Below are positions 37,052 through 45,232 of a DNA stretch of 64,000 bases, piece after piece. The notes under the pieces were generated by a model. That model saw only the letters and a list, made by a program, of their open reading frames with translations, did no database searches and was not told the DNA's origin. The first letter of the stretch is position 1, and each line of letters opens with the position of its first letter. Location of the stretch: positions 1,060,501-1,124,500 of the forward strand of contig NZ_JAUFQP010000013.1 in assembly GCF_030409805.1 (NCBI RefSeq), read 5' to 3'. The position numbers and the translations under genes are program-made. Source of the stretch: Algibacter miyuki (lineage in GTDB: Bacteria > Bacteroidota > Bacteroidia > Flavobacteriales > Flavobacteriaceae).

Positions 37052-39577
37052 TTAGTCGTTTAATTTGTTTTCGTTTTTTAAGTCTTCTTTCCCGATAGAG
37101 AGCATGTTGGCAAATAAGCGATAAGCTCCAGATACACCTGCTGGGAATTCTCTAAAAAAGCTTAAGCCTGTGTAAATAAAATGACCTTTACCATATTTAG
37201 CAACAAGCAGACTTCCCTTTTTAACAGATTCACCTTTGTCATGCATGGCTAAAATAGGCGTGAAGTTGTTGTCCCATTTATTTGGGAAATACAAGCCGCG
37301 TTCTTGTGTCCAACCTTTAAAATCGTTTTGAGTAATTTTATTTGGGTAGTTTAAAACAGGATGCTCTGGGGCTAAAAATTTAACTTCCGCATGTTCATCG
37401 GTAACTCTATCTCGTGATAATTCTAATTCATAAGGCGCTAAATTAGCAACCTTAATACCGCGATTGGTGTTGTACTGCACAATCATATTTCCGCCTTGCG
37501 CTACAAAATCAAACAGTAATTGTTGCTTAAATTTTAAATCTTCCACCGTATTATAAGCTCGAATACCAACAACAACAGCGTCAAAAAGACTTAAAGTTTC
37601 AGCATTGATTTCTTCAGGTTTTAAGATACGAACGTTATACCCAATTTGCTGTAAACTTTCAGGAACTACATCGCCAGCGCCTTGAATGTAGGCAATGTTT
37701 TCGCCTTTCTTTTTAATATCTAAACGTACCACTTTACTTTCGCTTGGGAGTAAAACCGTTTGAAATGGAATATGGTCGTAATCAATTTCTATCAGTTCTT
37801 TGGTGTAGTCTTTATCATTGACATGAACGATAGGGCTAATAGTGCCTTCGCTTTGATTTTTAGGAGGAATTACAGTAAAAACAAGCGTTTGCTCTTCTCC
37901 TTTATTTTTAATGGATACTTTTTGAGTTTTCGGGTAAATATTCCAGTCTTTAGGATGGGAAACTTCAACCGAACCTTCGACATTATTTCGTCCAGCTTTT
38001 ACAACCACCGAAATATCGTGTTGCTTGTCGGAATCTAAAATGATGACTTTCTCCGTGATTTTTGCAGTAACTTCCGGAATAACTTCAAACGGACGATACA
38101 ATTCGCCTTTGTCTGGTTTTGAAAAACGGTAAATCACATTTTTAGTAAATGTGATAGGCACATTGTTTATTAATAGATTGAAATCTACGCTGTAAACGCG
38201 TGGTGTTTCTGCTAAGCCAATTTGTTTAGAATCATCCACTTGATACATGCCCAAAGTGCCTTTTTTTGTTAACCAATATGGTGTTGTAGGTTGTTGGTGG
38301 CTTCCAATTTTAAAGGTTTCTTCAAAATTGAATTTTTCATTTTCGGTTAAATTTATATTTTTTGAAATCTTGATTGCATTTGCATTTTTAATGCTTTCCA
38401 AAGTAATTTGTTGGTTACTTCTGTTTAAAACTTCAATGTTTAGTTTTACAGTTTCATTTTGAGTGGCCCAATTATTTTCCGCAGAAACTTCTAAATATAA
38501 ACCAGCACATTTTTCAATAATAGCTTTTAAAGCTTTCGTTTTTTCAATTTTGAAGTGATCGTCTTCTATATTTTGAAGTAGTTTGTAAGCTTCAATAAGT
38601 TGCGGTAGGTGTTGTGAAGGATTGGTGAAGTTGAAGTTGTTTTCAACGGCATACAAAATATCACCAATAGCTTTACCGCCTTCTATTCGGCTCCAAGTGG
38701 TATCAATACCTTCAAATATATTTTCGCTATCATTTAAAGGGTCTCCTTTTAAAAATTCGATGTATTCTGTTTCAGAACCACGTTCTAACATACGCCCGAA
38801 ACCTTGGCACAAATGCTGACTTCTAGCTTGGGCAGCAACTTCGTTATTAGATAAACCTTTAAGCGGAAAATAAACGCCAACATCTAGTTTTAACATGTTG
38901 CTTTTATTTACTTTATTGAATTTTTCTTGACTACCATAAGCCCACCAACTGGTGTTGTAAAATAAGCGTTTTGGTTGCCATAAGGAGGTTTGCTTTAATT
39001 GATTGGGGTAAGCCGTGTTGCTGTTAGCTAAATCAAAAGCTTCCATACTAAGCATGGCAGAACTGGTGTGATGACCATGGGTGCTTCCTGGAGTTCTATG
39101 GTCGAATCTATTTATAATAACATCTGGTTTAAACTGACGAATAGCTAAAACTACATCGCTTAAAACATCGTTTTTATTCCAGATTTGTAAGGTTTCATCG
39201 GGGTGTTTAGAATAACCAAAATCGTTTGCTCTAGAGAAAAATTGCTCACCACCATCCACACGTCGGGCGGCCAATAATTCTTGGGTTCTAATAACACCTA
39301 ATAATTCTCTAATTTCAGGTCCAATAAGGTTTTGCCCACCATCGCCACGTGTTAAAGATAGGTAAGCCGTGCGTGCTTTAACATGGTTAGACATGTATGA
39401 AATAAGTTTGGTGTTTTCATCATCTGGATGCGCTGCGATATACAAAACCGAACCTAAAAAGTTAAGTTTTTGAACAGATTCGTAAATGGCGTTAGATGAA
39501 GATGTTTTTGGCTTTTGGGCATAAGCCATTGAAGCGGTAAGTACCGCTATAAAAAAATAGAGTTTTGCTCTTTGCAT
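37052..39577 (-). CDS. Large secreted PIG-L (LmbE)-family deacetylase
   Basis: Zn-dependent N-acetylglucosaminyl deacetylase-like protein of 841 residues with a signal peptide (about residues 1-20). The zinc motif AHPDDENT is at residues 49-56 with the third ligand in GSTHGHHTSSAM. The remaining 550 residues include beta-sandwich-like segments and a ThuA/amidotransferase-like region (VVVGIRAYNTVEDLKFKQQL, GGNMIVQYNT, HPVLNYPNKI). It should act in the periplasm on an N-acetylated sugar. The following genes encode a transporter and an oxidoreductase, suggesting a pathway: deacetylate, import, oxidise. Confidence 0.9.
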   Translation of the reverse strand: MQRAKLYFFIAVLTASMAYAQKPKTSSSNAIYESVQKLNFLGSVLYIAAHPDDENTKLISYMSNHVKARTAYLSLTRGDGGQNLIGPEIRELLGVIRTQELLAARRVDGGEQFFSRANDFGYSKHPDETLQIWNKNDVLSDVVLAIRQFKPDVIINRFDHRTPGSTHGHHTSSAMLSMEAFDLANSNTAYPNQLKQTSLWQPKRLFYNTSWWAYGSQEKFNKVNKSNMLKLDVGVYFPLKGLSNNEVAAQARSQHLCQGFGRMLERGSETEYIEFLKGDPLNDSENIFEGIDTTWSRIEGGKAIGDILYAVENNFNFTNPSQHLPQLIEAYKLLQNIEDDHFKIEKTKALKAIIEKCAGLYLEVSAENNWATQNETVKLNIEVLNRSNQQITLESIKNANAIKISKNINLTENEKFNFEETFKIGSHQQPTTPYWLTKKGTLGMYQVDDSKQIGLAETPRVYSVDFNLLINNVPITFTKNVIYRFSKPDKGELYRPFEVIPEVTAKITEKVIILDSDKQHDISVVVKAGRNNVEGSVEVSHPKDWNIYPKTQKVSIKNKGEEQTLVFTVIPPKNQSEGTISPIVHVNDKDYTKELIEIDYDHIPFQTVLLPSESKVVRLDIKKKGENIAYIQGAGDVVPESLQQIGYNVRILKPEEINAETLSLFDAVVVGIRAYNTVEDLKFKQQLLFDFVAQGGNMIVQYNTNRGIKVANLAPYELELSRDRVTDEHAEVKFLAPEHPVLNYPNKITQNDFKGWTQERGLYFPNKWDNNFTPILAMHDKGESVKKGSLLVAKYGKGHFIYTGLSFFREFPAGVSGAYRLFANMLSIGKEDLKNENKLND

Positions 39578-39599
39578 AATGAGTTCGTTAGCTAAGCCT

Positions 39600-39607
39600 C
39601 AAATATA
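39600..39607 (-). promoter_or_regulatory. TAnnTTTG promoter box of the PIG-L operon
   Basis: Minus strand TATATTTG, 22 bases before the PIG-L ATG. Confidence 0.6.
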
Positions 39608-39745
39608 GCGAAGATACCTAGGGTTTCGAGTGGTTTTAATGTTTCTTTAACTTTATGAAATCTTGATATTTTAAAGCTTTAAGGGTTACGGTTTTAATAT
39701 GCAAATTCAATAAAAAGATAAGAGATTATAGTTTTTAGTATAAAA

Positions 39746-40813
39746 CTAAAGCCATTTTTTTCTTTTAAAATAGAAAAGCATCCCAATGAAAAGTAAAATC
39801 ATAACTACCCAAAGAATATAATATGAGTATTGATAATGTAGCTCTGGAATGTTATCGAAATTCATACCATAAATACCAGCAATAAAGGTTAAAGGAATAA
39901 AAATTGAAGCCATAATGGTAAGAACTTTCATTACTTCATTCATTTTGTTACTAATGGTGGTCATGTACATATCCATTAAACTCCAAATCATTTCACGGTA
40001 AATATCAATGTTTTCGGTAACTTGAATTAAGTGATCATAAATATCTCTATAATAGTTAAGTGTGTTTTTTGAGATTAAGCCATTATCACATTTTTCAATG
40101 CGATTTATAACTTCGCGAAGCGGAAAAATAGCGCGACGTACACGAAGGATTTCACGTTTTAAATTTTGAATGTTTTGGGATACATCATCACGTGCTTGCC
40201 CGTTGAAAATTTCAGTTTCAAAGTCTTCAATTTTATCGCCTAAAATTTCAATAATATTGAAATAGTAATCGACTACAGCATCAATTAAAATATAAAGTAA
40301 ATAATCAGAATCCATAGACCTAACACGACCTTTAGCTTGTCTAATGCGATCTCGAACGGTATCAAAAACATCTCCTTCCGATTCTTGAAAGGACAATACG
40401 TAATTTTTACCTAAGATGAAACTCACCTGTTCCGATATTATTTTTTCATCCTTATCATAGTATAACATTTTTAAAACGATGAATAAATAATCGTCGTATT
40501 CATCAATTTTTGGGCGTTGCGAAATGTTTACAATATCCTCTAAAACCAAAGGGTGTAAGCCGTAGTGCTGACCTATTTTTTCAATATCTTTTACATGATT
40601 TAATCCGTTAAGATTTATCCATGTTTTCGAATTAGACGATTTAAAATCAAAGGCTTCGGAAATATGCGATAGTTCTTTTTCTCTAAACTCTGTTTCATTA
40701 TAATCAAAAGCTTCAATAAATAATTTTTCCGAAGTTTTTTCACCAGTATAAATGGCCGTTCCTGGAGCCTGACCTGCCTTTTTTTTGTAATTATGTTTTC
40801 TTGTTTTCGCCAT
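39746..40813 (-). CDS. corA: CorA-type magnesium/cobalt transporter
   Basis: Divalent cation channel of 355 residues. A large cytosolic N-terminal domain precedes two C-terminal membrane helices, with the signature YGMNFDNIPEL (GMN motif) at the end of the first. The tail ends in lysine/arginine residues (YFKRKKWL). It lies 33 bases after the MscS-like gene in the same direction, so the two are likely co-transcribed from the box at 41406. Confidence 0.94.
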   Translation of the reverse strand: MAKTRKHNYKKKAGQAPGTAIYTGEKTSEKLFIEAFDYNETEFREKELSHISEAFDFKSSNSKTWINLNGLNHVKDIEKIGQHYGLHPLVLEDIVNISQRPKIDEYDDYLFIVLKMLYYDKDEKIISEQVSFILGKNYVLSFQESEGDVFDTVRDRIRQAKGRVRSMDSDYLLYILIDAVVDYYFNIIEILGDKIEDFETEIFNGQARDDVSQNIQNLKREILRVRRAIFPLREVINRIEKCDNGLISKNTLNYYRDIYDHLIQVTENIDIYREMIWSLMDMYMTTISNKMNEVMKVLTIMASIFIPLTFIAGIYGMNFDNIPELHYQYSYYILWVVMILLFIGMLFYFKRKKWL

Positions 40814-40846
40814 TTGAAAAAGTTATTCTATAAAGATATCAATAAT

Positions 40847-41380
40847 TTAAATAGCATCACTACCTTCATCAATAGCGTCTTTTTCGATTAAAGTTACACC
40901 TTTTTGAAGCATAAGATTATTGGGGTAAGTAACCAAATCACCATTATCTAAACGTAAAATAAGTTGAAAAGCACGAATATCTTCAATAATCGCTTTAATA
41001 GGAAAATCCTTATCGTGAATTTCAATTTTGTCGCCTACTTTATATGGGAAATTAAAAAACATAATTATACCCGAAGTTACATTACTTAAAATAGACCAAA
41101 TGGCAAATAATGCAATACCTAGCACGGCAAATACAGAAGAAAAAACAACCGCTAAATCATGAAACTGAGCGCCAAAAACAAAGGCTTCAATAACTAAAGC
41201 AATAAGCAGAAGTGTTGCGGTTATATAACGCCGTATTAAACGGATTCTGGCATCGTTAATACCACTTTTTTTACCGATTTTAGTTACAGTAACGTGCACT
41301 AAATAACGAATAATAAATAGGACGAGAATAACAATACCTGTAATTTTTAATTCGGTTGAGTAAGTTTCAAAAAACAACAT
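40847..41380 (-). CDS. Small mechanosensitive ion channel (MscS) family protein
   Basis: MscS-like channel of 177 residues with three membrane segments and the pore-lining helix near SVFAVLGIALFAIWSILSNVTSG, followed by the beta-domain start FPYKVGDKIEIHDKDFPIKAIIEDIRAF. It lacks the large C-terminal cytosolic vestibule of E. coli MscS (286 residues), so it is a truncated-type member common in Bacteroidota. It is expected in the inner membrane, opening on osmotic downshift. Co-transcribed with corA. Confidence 0.9.
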   Translation of the reverse strand: MLFFETYSTELKITGIVILVLFIIRYLVHVTVTKIGKKSGINDARIRLIRRYITATLLLIALVIEAFVFGAQFHDLAVVFSSVFAVLGIALFAIWSILSNVTSGIIMFFNFPYKVGDKIEIHDKDFPIKAIIEDIRAFQLILRLDNGDLVTYPNNLMLQKGVTLIEKDAIDEGSDAI

Positions 41381-41405
41381 AATGTTAAGGCTTTAAAATT
41401 TGCTG

Positions 41406-41413
41406 CAAAGATA
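41406..41413 (-). promoter_or_regulatory. TAnnTTTG promoter box of the mscS-corA pair
   Basis: Minus strand TATCTTTG, 25 bases before the MscS-like ATG. Confidence 0.6.
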
Positions 41414-41450
41414 CATTAGAAATTAGTGTAAAGTTTTTTTTAAGATAGAT

Positions 41451-42047
41451 TTATAATACTTTTTCGGAAAGCGTATTTAATGTTTTATAAACTAAATGCG
41501 TAGGTAAACCCATGACGTTAAAATAGGAGCCTTCAAGTTTGGTTACAGCAGTTAAACCAAGCCATTCCTGAATACCGTAAGCGCCTGCTTTATCAAATGG
41601 TTTAGCTGTTTTTATATAGTAATTAATTTCTGCGTCTGTTAATTTTTTAAAGGTAACTTTAGTGATGTCGTACAGTATTTTTTCGCTAGTTTTTGTTGTG
41701 AAACAAACCGATGTAATTACCTCATGTGTGGTGTCACTTAATGATTTTAAAATATTAAAAGCGTCGTCGGCATCGCGTGGTTTCCCTAAAGCTTTATTAT
41801 CATGCCAAACAATGGTGTCGCTAGTAATTAAAATGTCTTTTTCTTGCAGTTCACTTTTAAATGGAAACGCCTTTAATTGCGCTAAATAATTAGTGATTTC
41901 ATAATGGGTTAAATGGTTTGGGTAGTCTTCTTTTACGGGTTTCAATCGAATTTCAAAATCTAAGTCTAGATCTTTGAAAAACTGTTGTCTTCTGGGTGAT
42001 CCTGAAGCTAAAATAATATGATGATTTTTTAATGTATCGTTTAACAT
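41451..42047 (-). CDS. maf: Maf-family nucleoside triphosphate pyrophosphatase
   Basis: House-cleaning enzyme hydrolysing non-canonical or canonical nucleoside triphosphates (dTTP/UTP or m7GTP). The signature ILASGSPRRQQFFKDL is at the N-terminus, followed by KPVKEDYP, ITSDTIVWHDNKALGKPRDADDA and DKAGAYGIQ. Length (198) is standard. It is the most downstream gene of a minus-strand set with the UbiA, KdsC-like and DUF2520 genes, an order typical for Flavobacteriia. Confidence 0.95.
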   Translation of the reverse strand: MLNDTLKNHHIILASGSPRRQQFFKDLDLDFEIRLKPVKEDYPNHLTHYEITNYLAQLKAFPFKSELQEKDILITSDTIVWHDNKALGKPRDADDAFNILKSLSDTTHEVITSVCFTTKTSEKILYDITKVTFKKLTDAEINYYIKTAKPFDKAGAYGIQEWLGLTAVTKLEGSYFNVMGLPTHLVYKTLNTLSEKVL

Positions 42048-42145
42048 AAGTTTTCTTTTTTTAGAATGAAAATAGGAGAGAGGCTGTTATAGAATTCATC
42101 TATTTGAAATGATAATAAGTGGTCGTTTTTCTTCCGGAAAGTGTA

Positions 42146-43063
42146 CTAATATTTTAAGTTGAAATAGTAAAGCAACAACGATAATACACCAGAAAACATT
42201 ACCAACTTGAGTAAGTTACTAATAAAATGATAGTCTTTTTTTGATTTAGCACTAAATAATTTAAGGCTTATATAAAGGAGTGGGCCAATAATTAAAAATA
42301 TAAAATATGCAGCCGAAATGGTGTTTTTATAAAGTGTATTTAGAACATAAAAAATGAGGCTAAGCACTGGAATTAAAGAAAGAATAAATAGAATTTTAGT
42401 GGTTCGCTCACGTCCAATGGCAATCGGTAAGGTGTTCATTCCTGCTTTATAGTCGCCATCGATATCTTCTAAATCTTTGGTAATTTCTCTTAGTAAATTG
42501 ATGATAAAAGCAAAAATAGCATAATCTAAAATGATGTTGAAAAACGTGAGTTGAATGGTTCTGTTTTCAGTGGTTATTGCTGGAATTAATTCAAAAATGC
42601 CAACAATTAAAACGCTAAGTGCAACTAATATTGAAATAACGATGTTACCAATTAAAAGGGTTCGCTTTAAATATGTAGCATAAACATAAAGCAGGGCCGA
42701 AATAATAACAAACAACGAAAAAAAAGCACTTTTACCAACATCATTTGAAATATAAAACCCAGCGGCAACACCAACAAAATTGAATGCTATAAATAAATTG
42801 TATCCTGTTTTTTCAGAAATAGATTCACCAATAATAAGTTGGTCTGGTTTGTTTACAAAATCGGTTTCAATATCGTAGATATCATTGATAATATTTCCTG
42901 CGGCTGCAATACAAAGTGTAGCAAATATTAAAATAGAAATCCCAAAACCATCTAAAGTTGTTGCTACACCAAAAGGCTCTAAAAACGCATACTTTATCAA
43001 TAACTGCGCTAAGGCAATCATCAATAAATTTTTCCAACGAATAAGGTTTAGGAAATTGCGCAT
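42146..43063 (-). CDS. UbiA-family prenyltransferase (annotated elsewhere as geranylgeranylglycerol-phosphate geranylgeranyltransferase)
   Basis: Membrane prenyltransferase of 305 residues with about eight segments. Aspartate-rich motifs are NIINDIYDIETDFVNKPDQ and DLEDIDGDYKAGMNT. These differ from MenA (2125-3027) and resemble the digeranylgeranylglyceryl phosphate synthase-like group. In Flavobacteriia its position between maf and the KdsC/DUF2520 genes is conserved, from memory. Archaeal enzymes of this type build ether lipids; a bacterial product is not established, so only the prenyltransferase class is claimed. Confidence 0.88.
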   Translation of the reverse strand: MRNFLNLIRWKNLLMIALAQLLIKYAFLEPFGVATTLDGFGISILIFATLCIAAAGNIINDIYDIETDFVNKPDQLIIGESISEKTGYNLFIAFNFVGVAAGFYISNDVGKSAFFSLFVIISALLYVYATYLKRTLLIGNIVISILVALSVLIVGIFELIPAITTENRTIQLTFFNIILDYAIFAFIINLLREITKDLEDIDGDYKAGMNTLPIAIGRERTTKILFILSLIPVLSLIFYVLNTLYKNTISAAYFIFLIIGPLLYISLKLFSAKSKKDYHFISNLLKLVMFSGVLSLLLYYFNLKY

Positions 43064-43147
43064 GGTTTTGTTTAGTGAACAGCTTAGGTTTTATGATAAT
43101 GAATTGGAATACAAAAAAGCAAAGTTTCTTTTAAGGAAACTTATAAT

Positions 43148-43678
43148 TTAATCAAATTTTGCGGAATAAAATCCACTCCATTTACCTTGCACTTTTAAAA
43201 CCTGTTCTATAACATCGCGAACCGCACCTTTTCCGCCTTTTTTATGCGAAATATATTTAGAAATACTCTTTATTTCGGGCACCGCATCTTGTGGACAACA
43301 TGGTAAGCCAATGCCTTTCATTACAGGGTAATCGGGAATATCATCGCCCATGTATAGTACGTTTTCCGATTTAATATCATTCGCCGTCATATAATCATCT
43401 AGTTGTTCAATTTTATTTTGAGCACCCAAATAAATATTTTCTATACCTAATCCTTTTAAACGGATGCGAACACCTTCGTTTTTTCCTCCAGAAATAATAC
43501 AAACATTATAGCCTTTATCTACAGCAGCTCGTAAGGCATAGCCATCTTTCACGTTCATGGTTCTTAGCATTTCTCCGCTGGTTAAAACCGAAACAGTACC
43601 GTCTGTAAGTACGCCATCAACATCAAAAATAAAAGTGGTAATGTGTTCTAAATATTCTTTATAACTTTTTTCTTCCAT
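43148..43678 (-). CDS. HAD phosphatase, KdsC-like (KDO-8-phosphate phosphatase)
   Basis: Cytosolic C0-type HAD hydrolase of 176 residues lacking a cap domain. Motif I FIFDVDGVLTDG (nucleophile Asp19, Asp21), motif II in CIISGG, motif III lysine in GAQNKIEQL, motif IV YMGDDIPDYPVM. This matches KdsC, which dephosphorylates 3-deoxy-D-manno-octulosonate 8-phosphate on the way to lipopolysaccharide. Its start codon overlaps the end of the DUF2520 gene by 20 bases. Confidence 0.92.
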   Translation of the reverse strand: MEEKSYKEYLEHITTFIFDVDGVLTDGTVSVLTSGEMLRTMNVKDGYALRAAVDKGYNVCIISGGKNEGVRIRLKGLGIENIYLGAQNKIEQLDDYMTANDIKSENVLYMGDDIPDYPVMKGIGLPCCPQDAVPEIKSISKYISHKKGGKGAVRDVIEQVLKVQGKWSGFYSAKFD

Positions 43679-44429
43679 GGGTTTTTTGAATTGATTTGGT
43701 AAGCAGTTCGTAAACCGCTTTATGGTGGTTATTATCGTCTAATTGCTTTAAATGCTTTTTTATGGTTTTTTTGTCGTGGCGTTTCGCAGGACCTGTCTGT
43801 GCTCTATACGGCGATAAATCTTCTATTTTTTTCGCAGTTTCAACAATTAATGGTTTTAACATGTCAAATTCGGCACCTTCGCTTTCGGTAATTTCATGTC
43901 CAATTCGATACAATTGATTGGTGAAATTATTAACAAAAACAGCTGCTAAATGCAATACACGTCTTTGGTCGCTATTTACTTTCTGTACTGGACTGCCTAA
44001 ATTTTTTGCTAAAGTTTTTAATAAGGGATAGCTCTTTTTATCCACTGTTTCTATGCAAATAGGTACATTGGCGAAATCCATTGCAGCACCTTTTGTAAAA
44101 CTTTGTAGCGGATAAAATACACCACGATTATGTTTTTTGTCTAAATCGTAAATACCAACACTGCCCGAAGTATGTACAACCATACGGTTTTCAAACTCAA
44201 GTTTGCTTGATAATTTGGCAACAGCATCGTCGCTAACGGCAATAATATAAACGTCGGCTACTTTTAAATCCGATAGGTCATCGGTAATATCAACCTCATT
44301 TTTATACTGCTCCACAGTGGTTAAATTTCGGCTATACCATTGTGTGACAGAAACGTTTTCCGCTAAGCTAAATCCTCTAAATAAATGTGTGGCTACGTTG
44401 CCAGCTCCTAAAATTACTACTGAAATCAT
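43659..44429 (-). CDS. DUF2520 Rossmann-fold protein
   Basis: Protein of 256 residues with an N-terminal NAD(P)-binding-like fold (VVILGAGNVATHLFRGF) and a C-terminal helical dimerisation domain (HLAAVFVNNFTNQLY, PYRAQTGPAKRHDKKTI), the DUF2520 pattern. It resembles ketopantoate/pyrroline reductases, but its reaction is unknown. First gene of the KdsC/UbiA/Maf set. The promoter box ends only 5 bases from the ATG, so the mRNA may be leaderless. Confidence 0.9.
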   Translation of the reverse strand: MISVVILGAGNVATHLFRGFSLAENVSVTQWYSRNLTTVEQYKNEVDITDDLSDLKVADVYIIAVSDDAVAKLSSKLEFENRMVVHTSGSVGIYDLDKKHNRGVFYPLQSFTKGAAMDFANVPICIETVDKKSYPLLKTLAKNLGSPVQKVNSDQRRVLHLAAVFVNNFTNQLYRIGHEITESEGAEFDMLKPLIVETAKKIEDLSPYRAQTGPAKRHDKKTIKKHLKQLDDNNHHKAVYELLTKSIQKTHGRKKL

Positions 44430-44433
44430 CCTG

Positions 44434-44441
44434 CAAAAATA
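44434..44441 (-). promoter_or_regulatory. TAnnTTTG promoter box of DUF2520, abutting the start codon
   Basis: Minus strand TATTTTTG. The box ends 5 bases before the A of the ATG at 44429, so transcription likely starts at or next to the ATG. Confidence 0.6.
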
Positions 44442-44629
44442 CTAACCAATTATTGAAAATAGAGCCTATTAAACATAATTTTTTAGAGTAAATTTTATGA
44501 CGTATTTCAATTTGAAAACGCTTTGTTTTTTTGAGCTTATATAATATGACATGAAATGTGATGTTTTATTCTAAGCTTCGCATTGTAGAAAATCGCGGTT
44601 TAGGTCAAACTTGCTTCAGTAAAAATGAG

Positions 44630-44637
44630 TAACTTTG
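44630..44637 (+). promoter_or_regulatory. TAnnTTTG promoter box of the truncated haemoglobin, abutting the start codon
   Basis: TAACTTTG with a TTG 16 bases upstream (44611). The box ends 6 bases before the ATG at 44643, implying a leaderless or nearly leaderless mRNA. Confidence 0.6.
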
Positions 44638-44642
44638 TTTAG

Positions 44643-45029
44643 ATGAAAACAGATTTAAAAACACGAAACGACGTCTATTTATTGGTATCTTCCTTTTACG
44701 ATAAAGTAAGGGCAGATTTAATTTTGGGACCTTTTTTTAATGATGTTATTAAAGATTGGGATGCCCACATTGATCGTTTAACAACCTTTTGGGAAGCGAG
44801 TTTGTTTTTAAAAACAAAATACAAAGGTAATCCGCTAGAAACGCATATAAAAGTGGATGCCGATAACAACAATAGTATTACCGAGAAACATTTTGGATTG
44901 TGGTTAAATTTGTGGTTACAAACCATCGATGAGCATTTTGTTGGCGATTATGCTGAAAATGCAAAGCGTAGGGCACGAAAAATGGGGTCGTTTCTTTATC
45001 TGAAAATATTTGAAGCCCGAGGTCTTTAA
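44643..45029 (+). CDS. Group III truncated haemoglobin
   Basis: Cytosolic haem protein of 128 residues of the 2/2 globin fold. Typical group III pattern: LLVSSFYDKVRADLILGPFFN, WDAHIDRLTTFWEASLFLKTKYKGNPLETHI, and the proximal-side FGLWLNLWLQTIDEHF. The family binds O2, NO or cyanide/sulfide and is implicated in NO and reactive species resistance. The gene stands between the DUF2520 and CcsBA genes, with its own promoter whose box nearly touches the ATG. Confidence 0.93.
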   Translation: MKTDLKTRNDVYLLVSSFYDKVRADLILGPFFNDVIKDWDAHIDRLTTFWEASLFLKTKYKGNPLETHIKVDADNNNSITEKHFGLWLNLWLQTIDEHFVGDYAENAKRRARKMGSFLYLKIFEARGL

Positions 45030-45199
45030 TACACAATGGTTTAGAGTAAGATGGTGAAGTTTCTGGATGTGAAATTTTTTGTTTTGGATTGTTCTTAATT
45101 GATATAAGTTACTTTTTTTGTGTTTTAGAGGGCTTTTTAAGGTAGAAATAGGTCTGTTTTTTATAATAGTTTTAACACTTCAAAATAAACTTAAATCCT

Positions 45200-45207
45200 T
45201 AAATTTG
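45200..45207 (+). promoter_or_regulatory. TAnnTTTG promoter box of ccsBA
   Basis: TAAATTTG; transcription near 45213 gives a leader of about 20 bases to the ATG at 45233. This excludes the upstream GTG at 45209 as start. Confidence 0.6.
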
Positions 45208-45232
45208 CGTGACCTTAAAAAGGGTTCATATT

